Assembly: GCA_913056175.1 (NCBI GenBank)
Contig: CAJXLM010000005.1
Coordinates: forward strand, 1 to 64,000
Direction of reading: 5' to 3'
From: an uncultured Opitutia bacterium
GTDB taxonomy: Bacteria > Verrucomicrobiota > Verrucomicrobiia > Opitutales > Puniceicoccaceae
DNA: 64,000 nt
Numbering within the stretch: position 1 is the first letter of the stretch; every line of letters starts with the position of its first letter. Below, piece by piece: positions 43,249-52,600 of the stretch. The notes beneath the pieces are model-generated. The model was not told where the DNA came from. It worked only from the letters and a program-made list of their open reading frames with translations, and searched no databases. The translations under genes were made by a program, and so were the position numbers.

Positions 43249-43896
43249 GTGAAGCGCTGCCTCCGCCTCCTCCTCCTCGCGCTCTTCGTGGTCGGCCCGT
43301 CCTTGCTCGGCGATGGGGACGAAGACGGGGACGAGGATTGGGAGGACGACGGACGCCGGGACCACGAGCGGGCCCGGCGGGCCTTGGAGGAGGCGGACCT
43401 CCGGCCTCTCGCGGAGATCCTCGCCGCCGTGGAGAAGGACGGGGACGCCCGGGTGATCGAGGTGGAGCTGGAGAGGGAGCGAGGTCGTTTCCTCTACGAG
43501 CTGAAGGTCCTCACGGGCAAGGGGCGGCTCGTCGAGCTGGAAATCGATGCTTCCAGCGGGGCCATCCTCGAGCGGGAGAGGGCCGACGAGGACGAGGACG
43601 GCTGGACCTCCGCGCGAAGGGAAAGGGAATGGGAGGAACGCGAGCGCGCCAAGGAAAAGGAAAAGCGCTCGGGCCGTCCGCGGGGACGGGAGCGTCAGCT
43701 TCGGGAGGACGGGGCCGGAAAATCCCGGCGCGGGGGCGAGGGGACGGCTCCGCCCGGGCCGGGGTCCGCCCGCGGGAAGGACTCCGGGACCACTGATCGT
43801 CCGGGCGAGGACGCCGCCGGGTCGGCCTCGCCGGAGCACGCGGAGGGGGCGGCCAGCGATTCCGCCCCTACCGGGGAGGAGGGAAACGACGAATGA
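43249..43896 (+). CDS. PepSY-like envelope protein with long charged tail
   Basis: A 215-residue protein (GTG 43249; a GTG at 43207 is also in frame). A short basic start and LLLLALFVVGPSLLGDG form a signal peptide. An acidic stretch (DEDGDEDWEDDGRR) leads into a PepSY-like unit: PLAEILAAVEKDGDARVIEV, FLYELKVLTGKGRLVELEID, ASSGAILERERA. The last 90 residues are charged and probably disordered, rich in Glu, Arg, Gly and Pro. It overlaps the response-regulator gene by four bases, so it is part of the signalling operon and may tune the kinase. Confidence 0.75.
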   Translation: MKRCLRLLLLALFVVGPSLLGDGDEDGDEDWEDDGRRDHERARRALEEADLRPLAEILAAVEKDGDARVIEVELERERGRFLYELKVLTGKGRLVELEIDASSGAILERERADEDEDGWTSARREREWEERERAKEKEKRSGRPRGRERQLREDGAGKSRRGGEGTAPPGPGSARGKDSGTTDRPGEDAAGSASPEHAEGAASDSAPTGEEGNDE

Positions 43897-44564
43897 GGAC
43901 GCTGGTCGTCGAGGATGATCCGGCCATCGCGGCGGACCTCTGTCACGCGCTGGAGAAGGCGGGCTTCCGCACGGAGGCGTGCGCCGACGGGGAAGAAGCC
44001 TGGTTCCTCGGGGACACCGAGGACTTTGACCTCGTCGTCCTCGACCTGGGCCTGCCCCAGCTCGACGGGCTGACCGTCCTGAAACGCTGGCGGGCCAACG
44101 AGCGCACCCTGCCGGTCCTCATCCTGACGGCCCGCGGGGCCTGGACGGAACGGGTCGAGGGAATCGAGGCGGGGGCGGACGACTATCTCCCCAAGCCCTT
44201 CCGCATGGAGGAGCTGGTCGCCCGGGCGCGGGCCCTCGTCCGACGGGCCGCCGGCCACGGCGCCTCCCAACAGGTGCACGGGAGACTCCGGCTGGACACC
44301 AATCTCATGACCGTGACCGTCGACGGCGTGCCCCGGGAGGTCACCTCCCTCGAATACCGCCTGCTCGCCTACCTGATGCTCCACCGCGACCGGGTGGTGC
44401 CCGCCGCGGAGCTGCTCGAGCATCTTTACGGGGACAGCGACGGCCGCCAGGGCAACGCCCTCGAGGCCCTGCTGTCCCGCCTCCGGCGCAAGCTCGGCCC
44501 CGGGATTGTGGCGACCCGGCGGGGTTTTGGCTACGGACTCGGACCCCCCGCCGACCCGGCATGA
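43893..44564 (+). CDS. OmpR-family response regulator
   Basis: A 223-residue two-component regulator. The receiver has the acidic pocket VVEDDPA, the phospho-acceptor Asp51 in LVVLDLGLPQLDGL, Thr in LILTARG and Lys in DDYLPKPF. The C-terminal winged helix shows LEYRLLAYLMLHRDRVVPAA, ELLEHLYG and NALEALLSRLRRKLGPGIVA, ending in the usual RRGFGYGL. It resembles PmrA/QseB-type regulators. Start and stop overlap both neighbours by four bases (ATGA), showing tight coupling with the PepSY protein and the kinase. Confidence 0.95.
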   Translation: MRTLVVEDDPAIAADLCHALEKAGFRTEACADGEEAWFLGDTEDFDLVVLDLGLPQLDGLTVLKRWRANERTLPVLILTARGAWTERVEGIEAGADDYLPKPFRMEELVARARALVRRAAGHGASQQVHGRLRLDTNLMTVTVDGVPREVTSLEYRLLAYLMLHRDRVVPAAELLEHLYGDSDGRQGNALEALLSRLRRKLGPGIVATRRGFGYGLGPPADPA

Positions 44565-45904
44565 GCTCCTCCCTCCGCCTCCGTCTCGGCCTCGCCGGGA
44601 GCGCGGCCGTGCTCCTGGCCCTCGCCCTCGCCGGGATCGGACTCACCGTACTCTTTGGGGCCCATGTCGAGCGGCAGGCTCTTGCAGAAATGTCCGTGCA
44701 CCTCGATCAGGTGCTCGCCGGACTGGAGCGACAGCCCTCGGGCGAGCTCGATGAGGTGGACCCTCCCGCCGATCCCCGCTTTGCCCAGCCCCTGAGCGGG
44801 TTGTACTGGCAAGTCGACCTTCCCGAACGGATCCTCCGCTCCCGTTCCCTCTGGGATTTCGTGCTGGTCACGCCCCCGGAACCGGATCGCCCGGGAGCCC
44901 GCGCCCGGGCGGTTCTCCCGGGCCCCGGGGAGGAGGAGCTCCTCGTGCTCCACCAAACCCTCCGCCTCCCGGAAAGACTCGGCAGCGTCGAGGTCACCGC
45001 AGCCGTCGCCCGGGACCGCGCGGCCCTCCTCGCCGCCCGGCGGGGATTCGCCCGGGAAATGCTGCCCTACCTGCTGGTGCTGGCCCTCTTCCTCATCGGG
45101 GCGGGCTGGCTGCAGCTGGCGGTCGGCCTCCGCCCGCTGCGCCGGCTCGGGGAACGCGTCGCCGCCATCCGCTCGGGAGAGCGGGACCGGCTCGGCTCCG
45201 GTGATCCCCGGGAGGTCCGCCCGCTCACCGAGGAATTCGACGCCCTTCTCGCCGCCCGCGAGGAGGAGGTCGAGCGCGCCCGCCGCCGGGCAGCCGAACT
45301 CGCCCACGGCCTGAAGACCCCCTTGCAGGCCCTTCTCGGCGAGGCCGACCGCATCCGCCGGGCGGGGCAACCGGAAAGCGCCGCCCACCTCGAGCGGATC
45401 GTGGGCTCGCTCCGCCGCCAGGTGGACCGCGAGCTCGCCCGCACCCGCGTGCGGGGCAGGCCGGCGGGGAGCGGACGCGAGCCGGCCCGGGTCCTGCGCG
45501 GCGTGGTCGACGTACTCCGGCGCACGCCGGAGGGGGCGGGCCTGGAGTGGGCAGTCGGCGGGGACGAGCTTTCCTCGTTTCCCCTGCCCGCGGAGGATCT
45601 CGCCGAGGGGGTCGGGGCACTCGCCGAGAACGCCGCCCGGCATGCCCACTCCCGGGTGGAGATCCACTTGGCCTCTCCCTGCGAAGGCTGGCGGGAGGTC
45701 CGGATCGAGGACGACGGGCCCGGAATTCCCCCGGCGCGGCGGGCGAGTCTCCTCCTCGGTAAGAACGAACCGGGCACCGAGGATTCCCCAGGGCTGGGGC
45801 TGGCCATCGCGAGGACCATCGCCGAGGAGGCGGGAGGGCAGCTGGTGCTGGAGGACTCCCCCCTCGGCGGCCTCTCCGCCCGCCTGCAGCTACCGCTGGC
45901 CTGA
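44561..45904 (+). CDS. sensor histidine kinase
   Basis: A 447-residue membrane kinase. The first transmembrane helix (AAVLLALALAGIGLTVLFG) and the second (LPYLLVLALFLIGAGWL) enclose a periplasmic sensor of about 120 residues. A HAMP-like segment follows (GLRPLRRLGERVAAIRSGE), then the H-box AAELAHGLKTPLQALLGEAD with phospho-acceptor His near 248, N-box GALAENAARHA, and G-boxes EDDGPGIP and GLGLAIARTIA. It is the partner of the preceding regulator. Its stop codon lies in an 8-bp inverted repeat shared with the opposing SDR gene. Confidence 0.94.
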   Translation: MSSSLRLRLGLAGSAAVLLALALAGIGLTVLFGAHVERQALAEMSVHLDQVLAGLERQPSGELDEVDPPADPRFAQPLSGLYWQVDLPERILRSRSLWDFVLVTPPEPDRPGARARAVLPGPGEEELLVLHQTLRLPERLGSVEVTAAVARDRAALLAARRGFAREMLPYLLVLALFLIGAGWLQLAVGLRPLRRLGERVAAIRSGERDRLGSGDPREVRPLTEEFDALLAAREEEVERARRRAAELAHGLKTPLQALLGEADRIRRAGQPESAAHLERIVGSLRRQVDRELARTRVRGRPAGSGREPARVLRGVVDVLRRTPEGAGLEWAVGGDELSSFPLPAEDLAEGVGALAENAARHAHSRVEIHLASPCEGWREVRIEDDGPGIPPARRASLLLGKNEPGTEDSPGLGLAIARTIAEEAGGQLVLEDSPLGGLSARLQLPLA

Positions 45905-45951
45905 GGGGCCGCGCGGGCAACTGGCCCGGCGGGCTCGGACGAACTCAGGCC
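45898..45951. terminator. inverted repeat spanning the two convergent stop codons
   Basis: GGCCTGAG (45898-45905) and CTCAGGCC (45944-45951) are exact reverse complements. Each arm contains one gene's TGA stop: the kinase stop at 45902-45904 and the SDR stop at 45945-45947. A smaller CGGGC/GCCCG stem lies inside. This could act as a two-way terminator, without T tracts. Confidence 0.5.
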
Positions 45952-46697
45952 TTGGGCCGCTGACGCAGGGCCGCCATGCCACCATCCGCCGACCAGACCT
46001 GGCCGGTCACCCATTCGGCCTCGGGTCCGCTCAGCCAGAACAGCAGGGAGGCGATGTCCTCGGGTCGGCCGATCCGCCCCAGCGGGTGCATGCCCGCGGA
46101 AACCTGCCGGGCCTGCTCGCTGCCGAGAAGAGGGGCCGCCATCGGGGAGTCCACCATGCCGGGGGCCACGGCGTTTACCCGGACCCCCCGCGGGGCGTAG
46201 GTCGCCGCTGCCGAGCGGACAAGGCCGTTGATCCCGGCTTTGGCGGCCGCGATCGCCTCGTGGTTGGGGAGGCCGGCCATGGCGGCCACCGTACTGACGA
46301 GGGCAATGGAGCCCCCACCCGCCTTCATCATCGGACGGACCGCCGCCCGCAGGCCATAGAAGGCCGAGTCGAGGTTGAGACGGAGAGTCTCCGACCACTC
46401 CTCGTCAGTGGTGCTGTGGGCGGGCTTGAGGAGAATCGATCCCACGCAGTGGACGTAGGCGTCGAGCCGACCGGTCCTCTCGAGGATTTTCGCGGCCACC
46501 GCATCCACCTGGGACGAGACGCGCGCGTCCGCCGCATAGCTGATCCAGGAGGGCTGGTCCGCCACGAGCCGGGAGAGCTTCTCCTCGCTCCGGCTGTAAC
46601 CGGCCACCTGCCAACCAGCCTTCGCGAAGAGCTGGGCCGCCGCGTTGCCAATGCCCCCGGTGATCCCGGCGATGAGTACGGTGGGTTGGTCCGCCAT
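45945..46697 (-). CDS. SDR-family protein lacking the catalytic tyrosine
   Basis: A 250-residue Rossmann-fold protein. The cofactor motif VLIAGITGGIGNAAA, AGYSRSEEKL, YVHCVGSI (in place of NNAG) and LVSTVAAMAG are present, as is the C-terminal RIGRPEDIASLLFWL. The YxxxK motif reads IAAAK in NHEAIAAAKAGINGL, so the tyrosine is isoleucine while the lysine stays. The usual oxidoreductase chemistry is doubtful; it may bind cofactor or ligand in another role, or use another residue. I chose ATG 46697. It faces the kinase gene tail to tail. Confidence 0.88.
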   Translation of the reverse strand: MADQPTVLIAGITGGIGNAAAQLFAKAGWQVAGYSRSEEKLSRLVADQPSWISYAADARVSSQVDAVAAKILERTGRLDAYVHCVGSILLKPAHSTTDEEWSETLRLNLDSAFYGLRAAVRPMMKAGGGSIALVSTVAAMAGLPNHEAIAAAKAGINGLVRSAAATYAPRGVRVNAVAPGMVDSPMAAPLLGSEQARQVSAGMHPLGRIGRPEDIASLLFWLSGPEAEWVTGQVWSADGGMAALRQRPKA

Positions 46698-47342
46698 AAG
46701 GCAGAGGAGGAACCGGGACCCTGCAAAGCGCAAGCAGGGAGACGGGAATTGCCGAGGCCCTGGATCCCTCGATCCAACCTAGCTGGCTCGGATCACCGGT
46801 TCGTTCGAATCGCTGGAGCTTGGACCAAGTTCCGCAGTGATTCGGGCTGCCTTATTGGCAATCAGTGCCCTCTGGTAAAATCCAGCATCCATACTCATGC
46901 ATTCGAGAAAGACTTGGAGCCCACGGAGCAATCGCAGTCGATAGGAATCAAAAAGACGGGGACAAGGTCACCGGGTCAGGGCACGATGCGCAGGTCGAGG
47001 GGGCCGAAGACTGAACCGCCCTGGGTGACCTGCACCGGCCCCGATCACTCCTTTTCCGGCCAGCCTCCCGACCCATTTCCGTTACCGTTCAATCCCGATG
47101 AGCAAAGGCCACTGTTCGAAGAAGGCCGAACAATGATTCTGCGAGCGCCGTTGTCAGGTCCTGGATCGGAGTGACTGGTCTGAAACCCTTCGTAGAAACA
47201 GGGTTGGAGGCAAAGCAACTGCTGGATGAATGAACTTCAATCCCGTCCTGGCACCTACAATTTTTAGAGTTGCCAGAATGAGTTTCGTCACCGATTCCCT
47301 CGGGTGCATCCTTCTAGCTGACCCCTTCCCCCTCCACGCACT
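46698..47342. other. gene-poor stretch with possible relics
   Basis: This 645-base stretch is less GC-rich than its surroundings, especially 46830-46960, and has no credible gene. GGGGACAAGGTCACC near 46959-46973 loosely mirrors GGTGACCTGCACCGG-CCCC near 47028-47046, which could be the ends of a decayed small element. On the minus strand 46976-47047 spells a short tail, GPLDLRIVP, after a stop, reminiscent of a broken gene end. These are weak hints. Confidence 0.35.
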
Positions 47343-47498
47343 ATGGCCGCTCTTATCTTCCTTCTCCTCCTCGCAACCCTGTTTGCGGCGACCCGTTCGG
47401 ACCGTGGGTGGACCACGGTGCTTTTCCTGGTGACCTTCGTAGCGATGTTCTTCCTGTTCCTCCACCACGCGACAGACAAGCTCAACATCAATCTTTGA
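47343..47498 (+). CDS. small DUF5993-like membrane protein next to dsbB
   Basis: A 51-residue protein with two hydrophobic helices: MAALIFLLLLATLFAATRSD, then WTTVLFLVTFVAMFFLFLHH, ending ATDKLNINL. The length, two-helix hairpin and closing HHATDKLNINL fit the DUF5993 family, whose genes are often found directly before dsbB. It ends 14 bases before the dsbB start, so the two are surely co-transcribed. Its role is unknown; it may assist the DsbB-like oxidase in the inner membrane. No strong Shine-Dalgarno sequence precedes ATG 47343. Confidence 0.8.
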   Translation: MAALIFLLLLATLFAATRSDRGWTTVLFLVTFVAMFFLFLHHATDKLNINL

Positions 47499-47512
47499 AG
47501 AAGGACGAAACC

Positions 47513-48061
47513 ATGGCTGTCGCCCGCACCACCTACTTTCTCGCCCACATCTACTTGCTCGCCCTTCTGGGCGTACTCCTCGGAGCCTTCGGCGTTCAAT
47601 TCGGATTCGGGGAGCTTCCCTGTCCCCTTTGCTACCTGCAGCGTATGGGCATGGCCCTCGCGGCCATCGGTCCCGCGCTCGTCATTCTGCACGGGGTCAA
47701 AGTACGCTTTTTCGGCATGACCATTGTCGCCGCGGCCCTCGGGGGATCCGTCTCCGTGCGCCAGATTTTACTGCACATTTGCAGCAGCACGGATCCGGGC
47801 TACGGCACCCCGGTGCTCGGCTTTCACCTTTACACTTGGGCCTTCATCGTTTTCGTCGTGATGACCGTCGTGAGTGCGATTCACCTGTGGATCCATGAAG
47901 AAGGAACGACCTACCGGCCTGAAAAGCTCGGTGGATTTTCCAAGTTTTGCCTCTGGCTCTTTGCAGCGGTCCTCGCAGCGAACGCCGTGATCGCATTCCT
48001 CGAAGCTGGGTTTCACTGGTACCTGCCGGGCAATCCGGAAGAATATCGGATTTTCCAGTGA
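47513..48061 (+). CDS. dsbB: DsbB-like disulfide bond formation protein
   Basis: A 182-residue inner-membrane protein with four or more helices. The quinone-side redox motif is LPCPLCYLQRMGMALA (CPLC). Classical DsbB has a second cysteine pair in the next periplasmic loop; here that loop (ILLHICSSTDPGYGTPVLGF) has only one cysteine, as in divergent DsbB/DsbI relatives. A final extension after the fourth helix includes another hydrophobic segment (LWLFAAVLAANAVIAFLEAG). GAAGGA lies before ATG 47513. No DsbA-like gene is in the window. Confidence 0.88.
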   Translation: MAVARTTYFLAHIYLLALLGVLLGAFGVQFGFGELPCPLCYLQRMGMALAAIGPALVILHGVKVRFFGMTIVAAALGGSVSVRQILLHICSSTDPGYGTPVLGFHLYTWAFIVFVVMTVVSAIHLWIHEEGTTYRPEKLGGFSKFCLWLFAAVLAANAVIAFLEAGFHWYLPGNPEEYRIFQ

Positions 48062-48212
48062 GGCGAAGCTCGAGTTACACCATCTCACCCTCCGACAAGC
48101 CGACTGCCGACGGAGTCAGCGGCCAGGACAATTTGCAGCCTTCACCAAAGGGTGGCGGGGCTGGGCCACGACTGGTGCCTGACGCAGAATTGTCGCGGAG
48201 CCGTCCTGCAGG

Positions 48213-48785
48213 TCAGCCGTCGACAGGTTCGCCGGTCGCCTTCTCGTAACGGTCCGGCCAGGCACCCTCACCCTCCAGGACCGCCTCGAGCTCGGCGGCG
48301 AGGTCCGGGTCGAGCTCACGCAGCTTGGCGAGGTCCGCCTCCGCCTTGGCCGGCTCCCCCATTTGCACGAACAATTCGCCGCGGTACTCGAGGGCGATCC
48401 CGAGCTCGGGATCGAGTTCGAGGGCCCGGTTGTAGTGCTCGAGCGCCTTCGCAAAGTTTTCCTCCCCCTGCATCCGAAGGACGTAGGCGAGGTTGCTGTG
48501 CGCCTGCGGGAAGCGCTCGTCGAGGCCGAGGGCCAGCACGAAGCGCGCCTCTGCCTCTTGCCACTCGGCCTCCTGCATAAGGGCCCAGCCCTGGTTGTAG
48601 ATCCGCTCGGCGGGGGTCAGGCCGTCCGCTCCGGAGGACTTGCGCTCGGGGGAGCCCACGGACTCTTCCGCGGGTTCGGACGATTCCTCCTCGTCGCCGC
48701 TCGAGATGGGCGGGCCGCCTCCCCCGAAGAGGAGAGCAGGAAGGAGGAGGGCGGACAGGAGGGGGAGCAAGCGACGCAGTTTCAT
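48213..48785 (-). CDS. exported TPR-repeat protein
   Basis: A 190-residue protein with signal peptide MKLRRLLPLLSALLLPALLF. An acidic Ser/Glu linker (about residues 30-55) leads to three TPR-like helical pairs: AERIYNQGWALMQEAEWQEA, QAHSNLAYVLRMQGEENFAK and ALEYRGELFVQMGEPAKAEA. TPR domains mediate protein contacts, here in the periplasm or outer membrane. Nothing in the neighbourhood fixes the partner. It is convergent with dsbB and lies downstream of the carbonic anhydrase gene on the same strand. Confidence 0.85.
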   Translation of the reverse strand: MKLRRLLPLLSALLLPALLFGGGGPPISSGDEEESSEPAEESVGSPERKSSGADGLTPAERIYNQGWALMQEAEWQEAEARFVLALGLDERFPQAHSNLAYVLRMQGEENFAKALEHYNRALELDPELGIALEYRGELFVQMGEPAKAEADLAKLRELDPDLAAELEAVLEGEGAWPDRYEKATGEPVDG

Positions 48786-48880
48786 ACCCGCACCCGAGTC
48801 AGATGGGCCGGGAACGCAAGAAGCCGCACCGGAAAGGCGGGCGACCGCCCCGCCCCAACCGACCCGCTGCCTCGCAGCCC

Positions 48881-49435
48881 CTACTCGACCTCCTCGAGCC
48901 GACCGGTCCGCACGTCGTAGATGAAGCCGGTCACCGTAATGTCGCCTGGTACGAGGGGATGGGACCGGATGCGGGCAACATCCTCGCGCACGCTTTCCGC
49001 AAGGTCGGTGAAGGCCAGCCAGTCAATCCGGCGACCTTCCGGCGAACCGGGACCGGCCCCGACATCCCGCCAGCCCTCCGGACGGAGTTCAGCGGTGTCG
49101 AGACTCGCCTCGAGGAGGTCGCCCATTTGCTCGTTGGTAAAGGTCAGCATGCCACAGTCGGTGTGATGGATGACGTACCAGTCGTTCGTCCCGAGCAGCT
49201 TGTGCGAAATGACCAGCGAGCGGATCGCGTCGTCGCTGGCCCGGCCCCCGGCATTGCGGATGACATGCGCCTCGCCTTCCGCCAGGCCGGCAAAGGCCGC
49301 CGGATCCAGCCGTGCGTCCATGCAGGTCAGGATCGCCATCTGTCGGGACGGGGGAATCGTCAACTCTCCCTTCGTTCCAAACGCCCGGGCGTAGCTCTCA
49401 TTGGCTTCGAGAATGCGCAGTTTTTCGCGTCCCAT
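48881..49435 (-). CDS. beta-class carbonic anhydrase
   Basis: A 184-residue zinc enzyme for CO2/bicarbonate interconversion. Zinc ligands and the catalytic dyad are in [12 protein letters not shown] (Cys, Asp-Arg) and [19 protein letters not shown] (His and Cys), with [20 protein letters not shown] between them. Length and motif spacing fit the small beta-CA group. A link to the bicarbonate needed by the biotin carboxylase at 35920 is possible but unproven. The ATG at 49435 is 197 bases from the divergent protease gene. Confidence 0.93.
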   Translation of the reverse strand: MGREKLRILEANESYARAFGTKGELTIPPSRQMAILTCMDARLDPAAFAGLAEGEAHVIRNAGGRASDDAIRSLVISHKLLGTNDWYVIHHTDCGMLTFTNEQMGDLLEASLDTAELRPEGWRDVGAGPGSPEGRRIDWLAFTDLAESVREDVARIRSHPLVPGDITVTGFIYDVRTGRLEEVE

Positions 49436-49632
49436 GAAGCCAGTTTTTCGTTGTCCCGGGCGATCAACGCAAATCTTCCCACGGTCATGAGCGGCAAGCT
49501 GCCCGGGAATCCGGGGAGCTCTGCCGGTAGGGGGATCGTTGCTGAGCCATCGGCGGTGGCTCGAAGCAAAATCTGTGCAAGGGTATCATAAGCGGGGGTT
49601 GCCAATGCGTCCTTCCCAAGACAGCCTTATGT

Positions 49633-52600
49633 ATGCGTTGGTCGTGGCTCAGATGGGGCGGGCCCGGATTCCTCGTGCTGGCCGCAGCGATTCTCTGGCG
49701 GGTCGGGGCACCCGTCAGCAGTCCACCGACCCCCCCTCGGGGAGAGGATGCCCCGATGCCGGAGCGAACCGCCATCGAGCGCTTCCCGCACAGCGATCCC
49801 CCGAGCGCGCCCGCAACTCCCGCCCCAGCAGCGGCGCGGTCCTTCCCCGCGGCGGGTGGCACCCTCCCGGCGATTCCCCTACTGCCGCCGCCCGGGCCGA
49901 TGCAACCCCTGGCGAGCCCGGCCGAAGCCCCCCCTCCACTCGCCCTCCGGCGCGCCCCCTCCGCGGCCCACGCCGATCCCGCCCCGCCCGGTCTCGCGGG
50001 CGCGGCCGGTCCGCCGGACCCACTCGCGGATTATGAGATTCTCGAGGAGCGGGGGTTGCTCGACGCACCGCAGCGCCGCTACTTCCGGTTCCGCCTCCTC
50101 CGCGACCCGGAGGGTGGCACGGTGCGCACGGTCACCGCCTTCCTCAGAACGGACGGGGACCCGCCGGAGAGCACCTGGGAGAAGTCCGGCCAATCCGTGA
50201 TGAAGGCGGCCGAGGTGCTCGTGACCGTGGACAACGCGAGCGAGGCGTCCGCCCTGCGCGCCTGGGCCGCCGACCGCGGCGCCCGCGTCCGCGACCGCAA
50301 CCCCCGCAACCCCCTCCGCGAGGTTCTCCTTCCGGAACCGTCCCTCAATGCCGTCCCGGACGCCGTCGCCGCGCTCCGCGCGATCGTGCCCCTCGCCGAG
50401 CCCGACTACCTCTACTTTCCCCTCGCCCGGCAACCCGACGACCCGGACTACAGCGAGCAGTTCGCCTTCGCCCAGATCGGGGCGGAGGAGGCGTGGGAAC
50501 ACTCCACGGGGTCGGCCGACGCCATCATCGCGGTCATCGACTCGGGCATGGACCTCGACCACCCCGACCTCGCCCCGAATCTCTGGTCGATCCCCGGCGA
50601 GATCCCCGACAACGGGATCGACGACGACGGCAACGGATTCATCGACGACGTGCACGGGTATGACTTTGCCAGCGACGACACGGATCCCGACGACGAGACC
50701 GGCCACGGTACCCACGTGAGCGGGATCATCGGCGCGGTCGGGGACAACGCCCTCGGGGTCGCCGGGGTCAACTGGCAGGTGCGGCTGCTCCCGCTGCGCA
50801 CCGGCGATAATACCCTCAGCACCTCGGCGATCGTGGACGCCCTCGACTACGTGACCGCCCTCCGGGAGGATCACAACCACCCCATCATCGCCACCAATAA
50901 CTCCTACGGCGGTCCCGACCCGAGCGAGCTGGTCCGGCAGGCCATCGAGCGCCAGCGGGACGCCGGCATCCTGTTTGTGGCGGCCGCGGGCAACGAGGGC
51001 TTGAACAACGACGCGTTCCCCTCCTACCCCGCCAACCACCCCGTCGACAATGTTCTCTCCGTCGCCGCTACCGGCGCGGGGGGCGATTCCCTCGCCTACT
51101 ATTCGAACTTCGGCCCGGCCACCGTCGACCTTGCCGCGCCCGGCAGCACCATCCTGAGCACGGGACGCGGCGGGACCTACACCTATATGGATGGGACCTC
51201 CATGGCGGCCCCTTTCGTCGCCGGCGGCCTTGCCCTCCTCCACGCACTCGATTCCTCGCTCACCGCCCCCGAGCTGCGCGACACCCTCCTCGCTGGAGCG
51301 GACTCCCGGCCGGGGCTCTCTTCATGGGTGGCCGGCGGCCGATTCCTCGACCTCGGCGCGGCCGCCCTCGCCCTCGATCCCCAGCCCTATCTCGACCTCC
51401 CCCCGGCCCTCGGGGATCCCCTCTGGCTGGCCGGGCCAGCCGGCTTGCGCGTCCCCCTCACCCTGCGCCAGCCGGATGGCACCCTGGTCGCCGAACCCTA
51501 CGGCACCACGAGCTGGACGGTCGAACCGGCCGCGGGCTCGGAGCTGGTCGACTCGGAACGCTTGCTCGGTGAGTTTCTCCTCGAGGAGGAGGGCCTCTAC
51601 ACGGTCACCGCCCACTGGGAAGGGGGCGGGCCGGCGCGGTCCACGGTCGAGTTCGCGGTGGAGGTCCGTTCTCCCGAGACCAACGACGACGCCCTCTTTG
51701 CCGCCTGGGACTTCGAGGGGCTGCCGGGCACGACTACCGTGCTCGACTCCTCCGGCGAGGGCCACCACGGGATCCTCGTCGGAGCCCAGCGCGAGGATGG
51801 ACCCCGCGGGCAAGCCCTCCGCCTGGACGGGACCACCCTGCCCACCGAGGAACGGGTCACCGTCACCGAGCCGGAGTCCGGCGCGGTCACCTTCGCCGCC
51901 TGGGTCCGCTCGGACAGCCGGGGCGCTTCCATTTTTCCCCGTATCTTCGACGGACCCGAGTATCTTTTCTACTTCGGTCGGGGGCCGGAACCGCAGGATG
52001 CCTTTGCGGAGGGCAACCACGACACCCTCAAGTTCCTCGCCGCCCGCACGGGGGCCGACGGGGTGTGGTACAGCGGCGCGAGCACCGTAAGCGACGGTAC
52101 CTGGACGCACGTCGCAGTGACCTTTGACGGCACGGCCGCCGATCCACGCCCCACCTTCTACCTCGATGGGGAACGAACGGAGACCCTTGCCCAGGCCCTC
52201 CCCGAGGGTGGACGGGCACCCGGAGGGAGCGAGGCCACCCTGGGGAATCGGCGAGTCAACGGACTCTGGGACCGCCCCTGGGACGGCCTGCTCGACGAGG
52301 TCCGGATCTACGAAAGGGTCCTCAGCCGCCGCGAGATCGCCGCCCTCGCCGGGCACCCCGGAGCGTCCGCGCCCGATGGTCCCGGCCTGCCCGGTCCCGC
52401 CGATCCGGTGCGTCCCGCGGTTGCCGCCAGCACCCCCCTGAGCGTCCGGATGACGCCGGCGGGATGGGAGGGAACCTGGTCGGTCCTCGCCGGCCCCGCT
52501 ACGGCCAGCTTCGCCGACCCAACGGCCCCGGCCACCGACGCCACCTTTCCCGTAGAGGGTACCTACGAACTGGAGTGGGAGACCCCCCTCGAGGGCCTCT

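Noticed and set aside
46976-47047. C-terminal remnant of a gene ending GPLDLRIVP
   Set aside because: Only about 22 codons are open and no upstream continuation in any frame is convincing, so it is not listed as a pseudogene.
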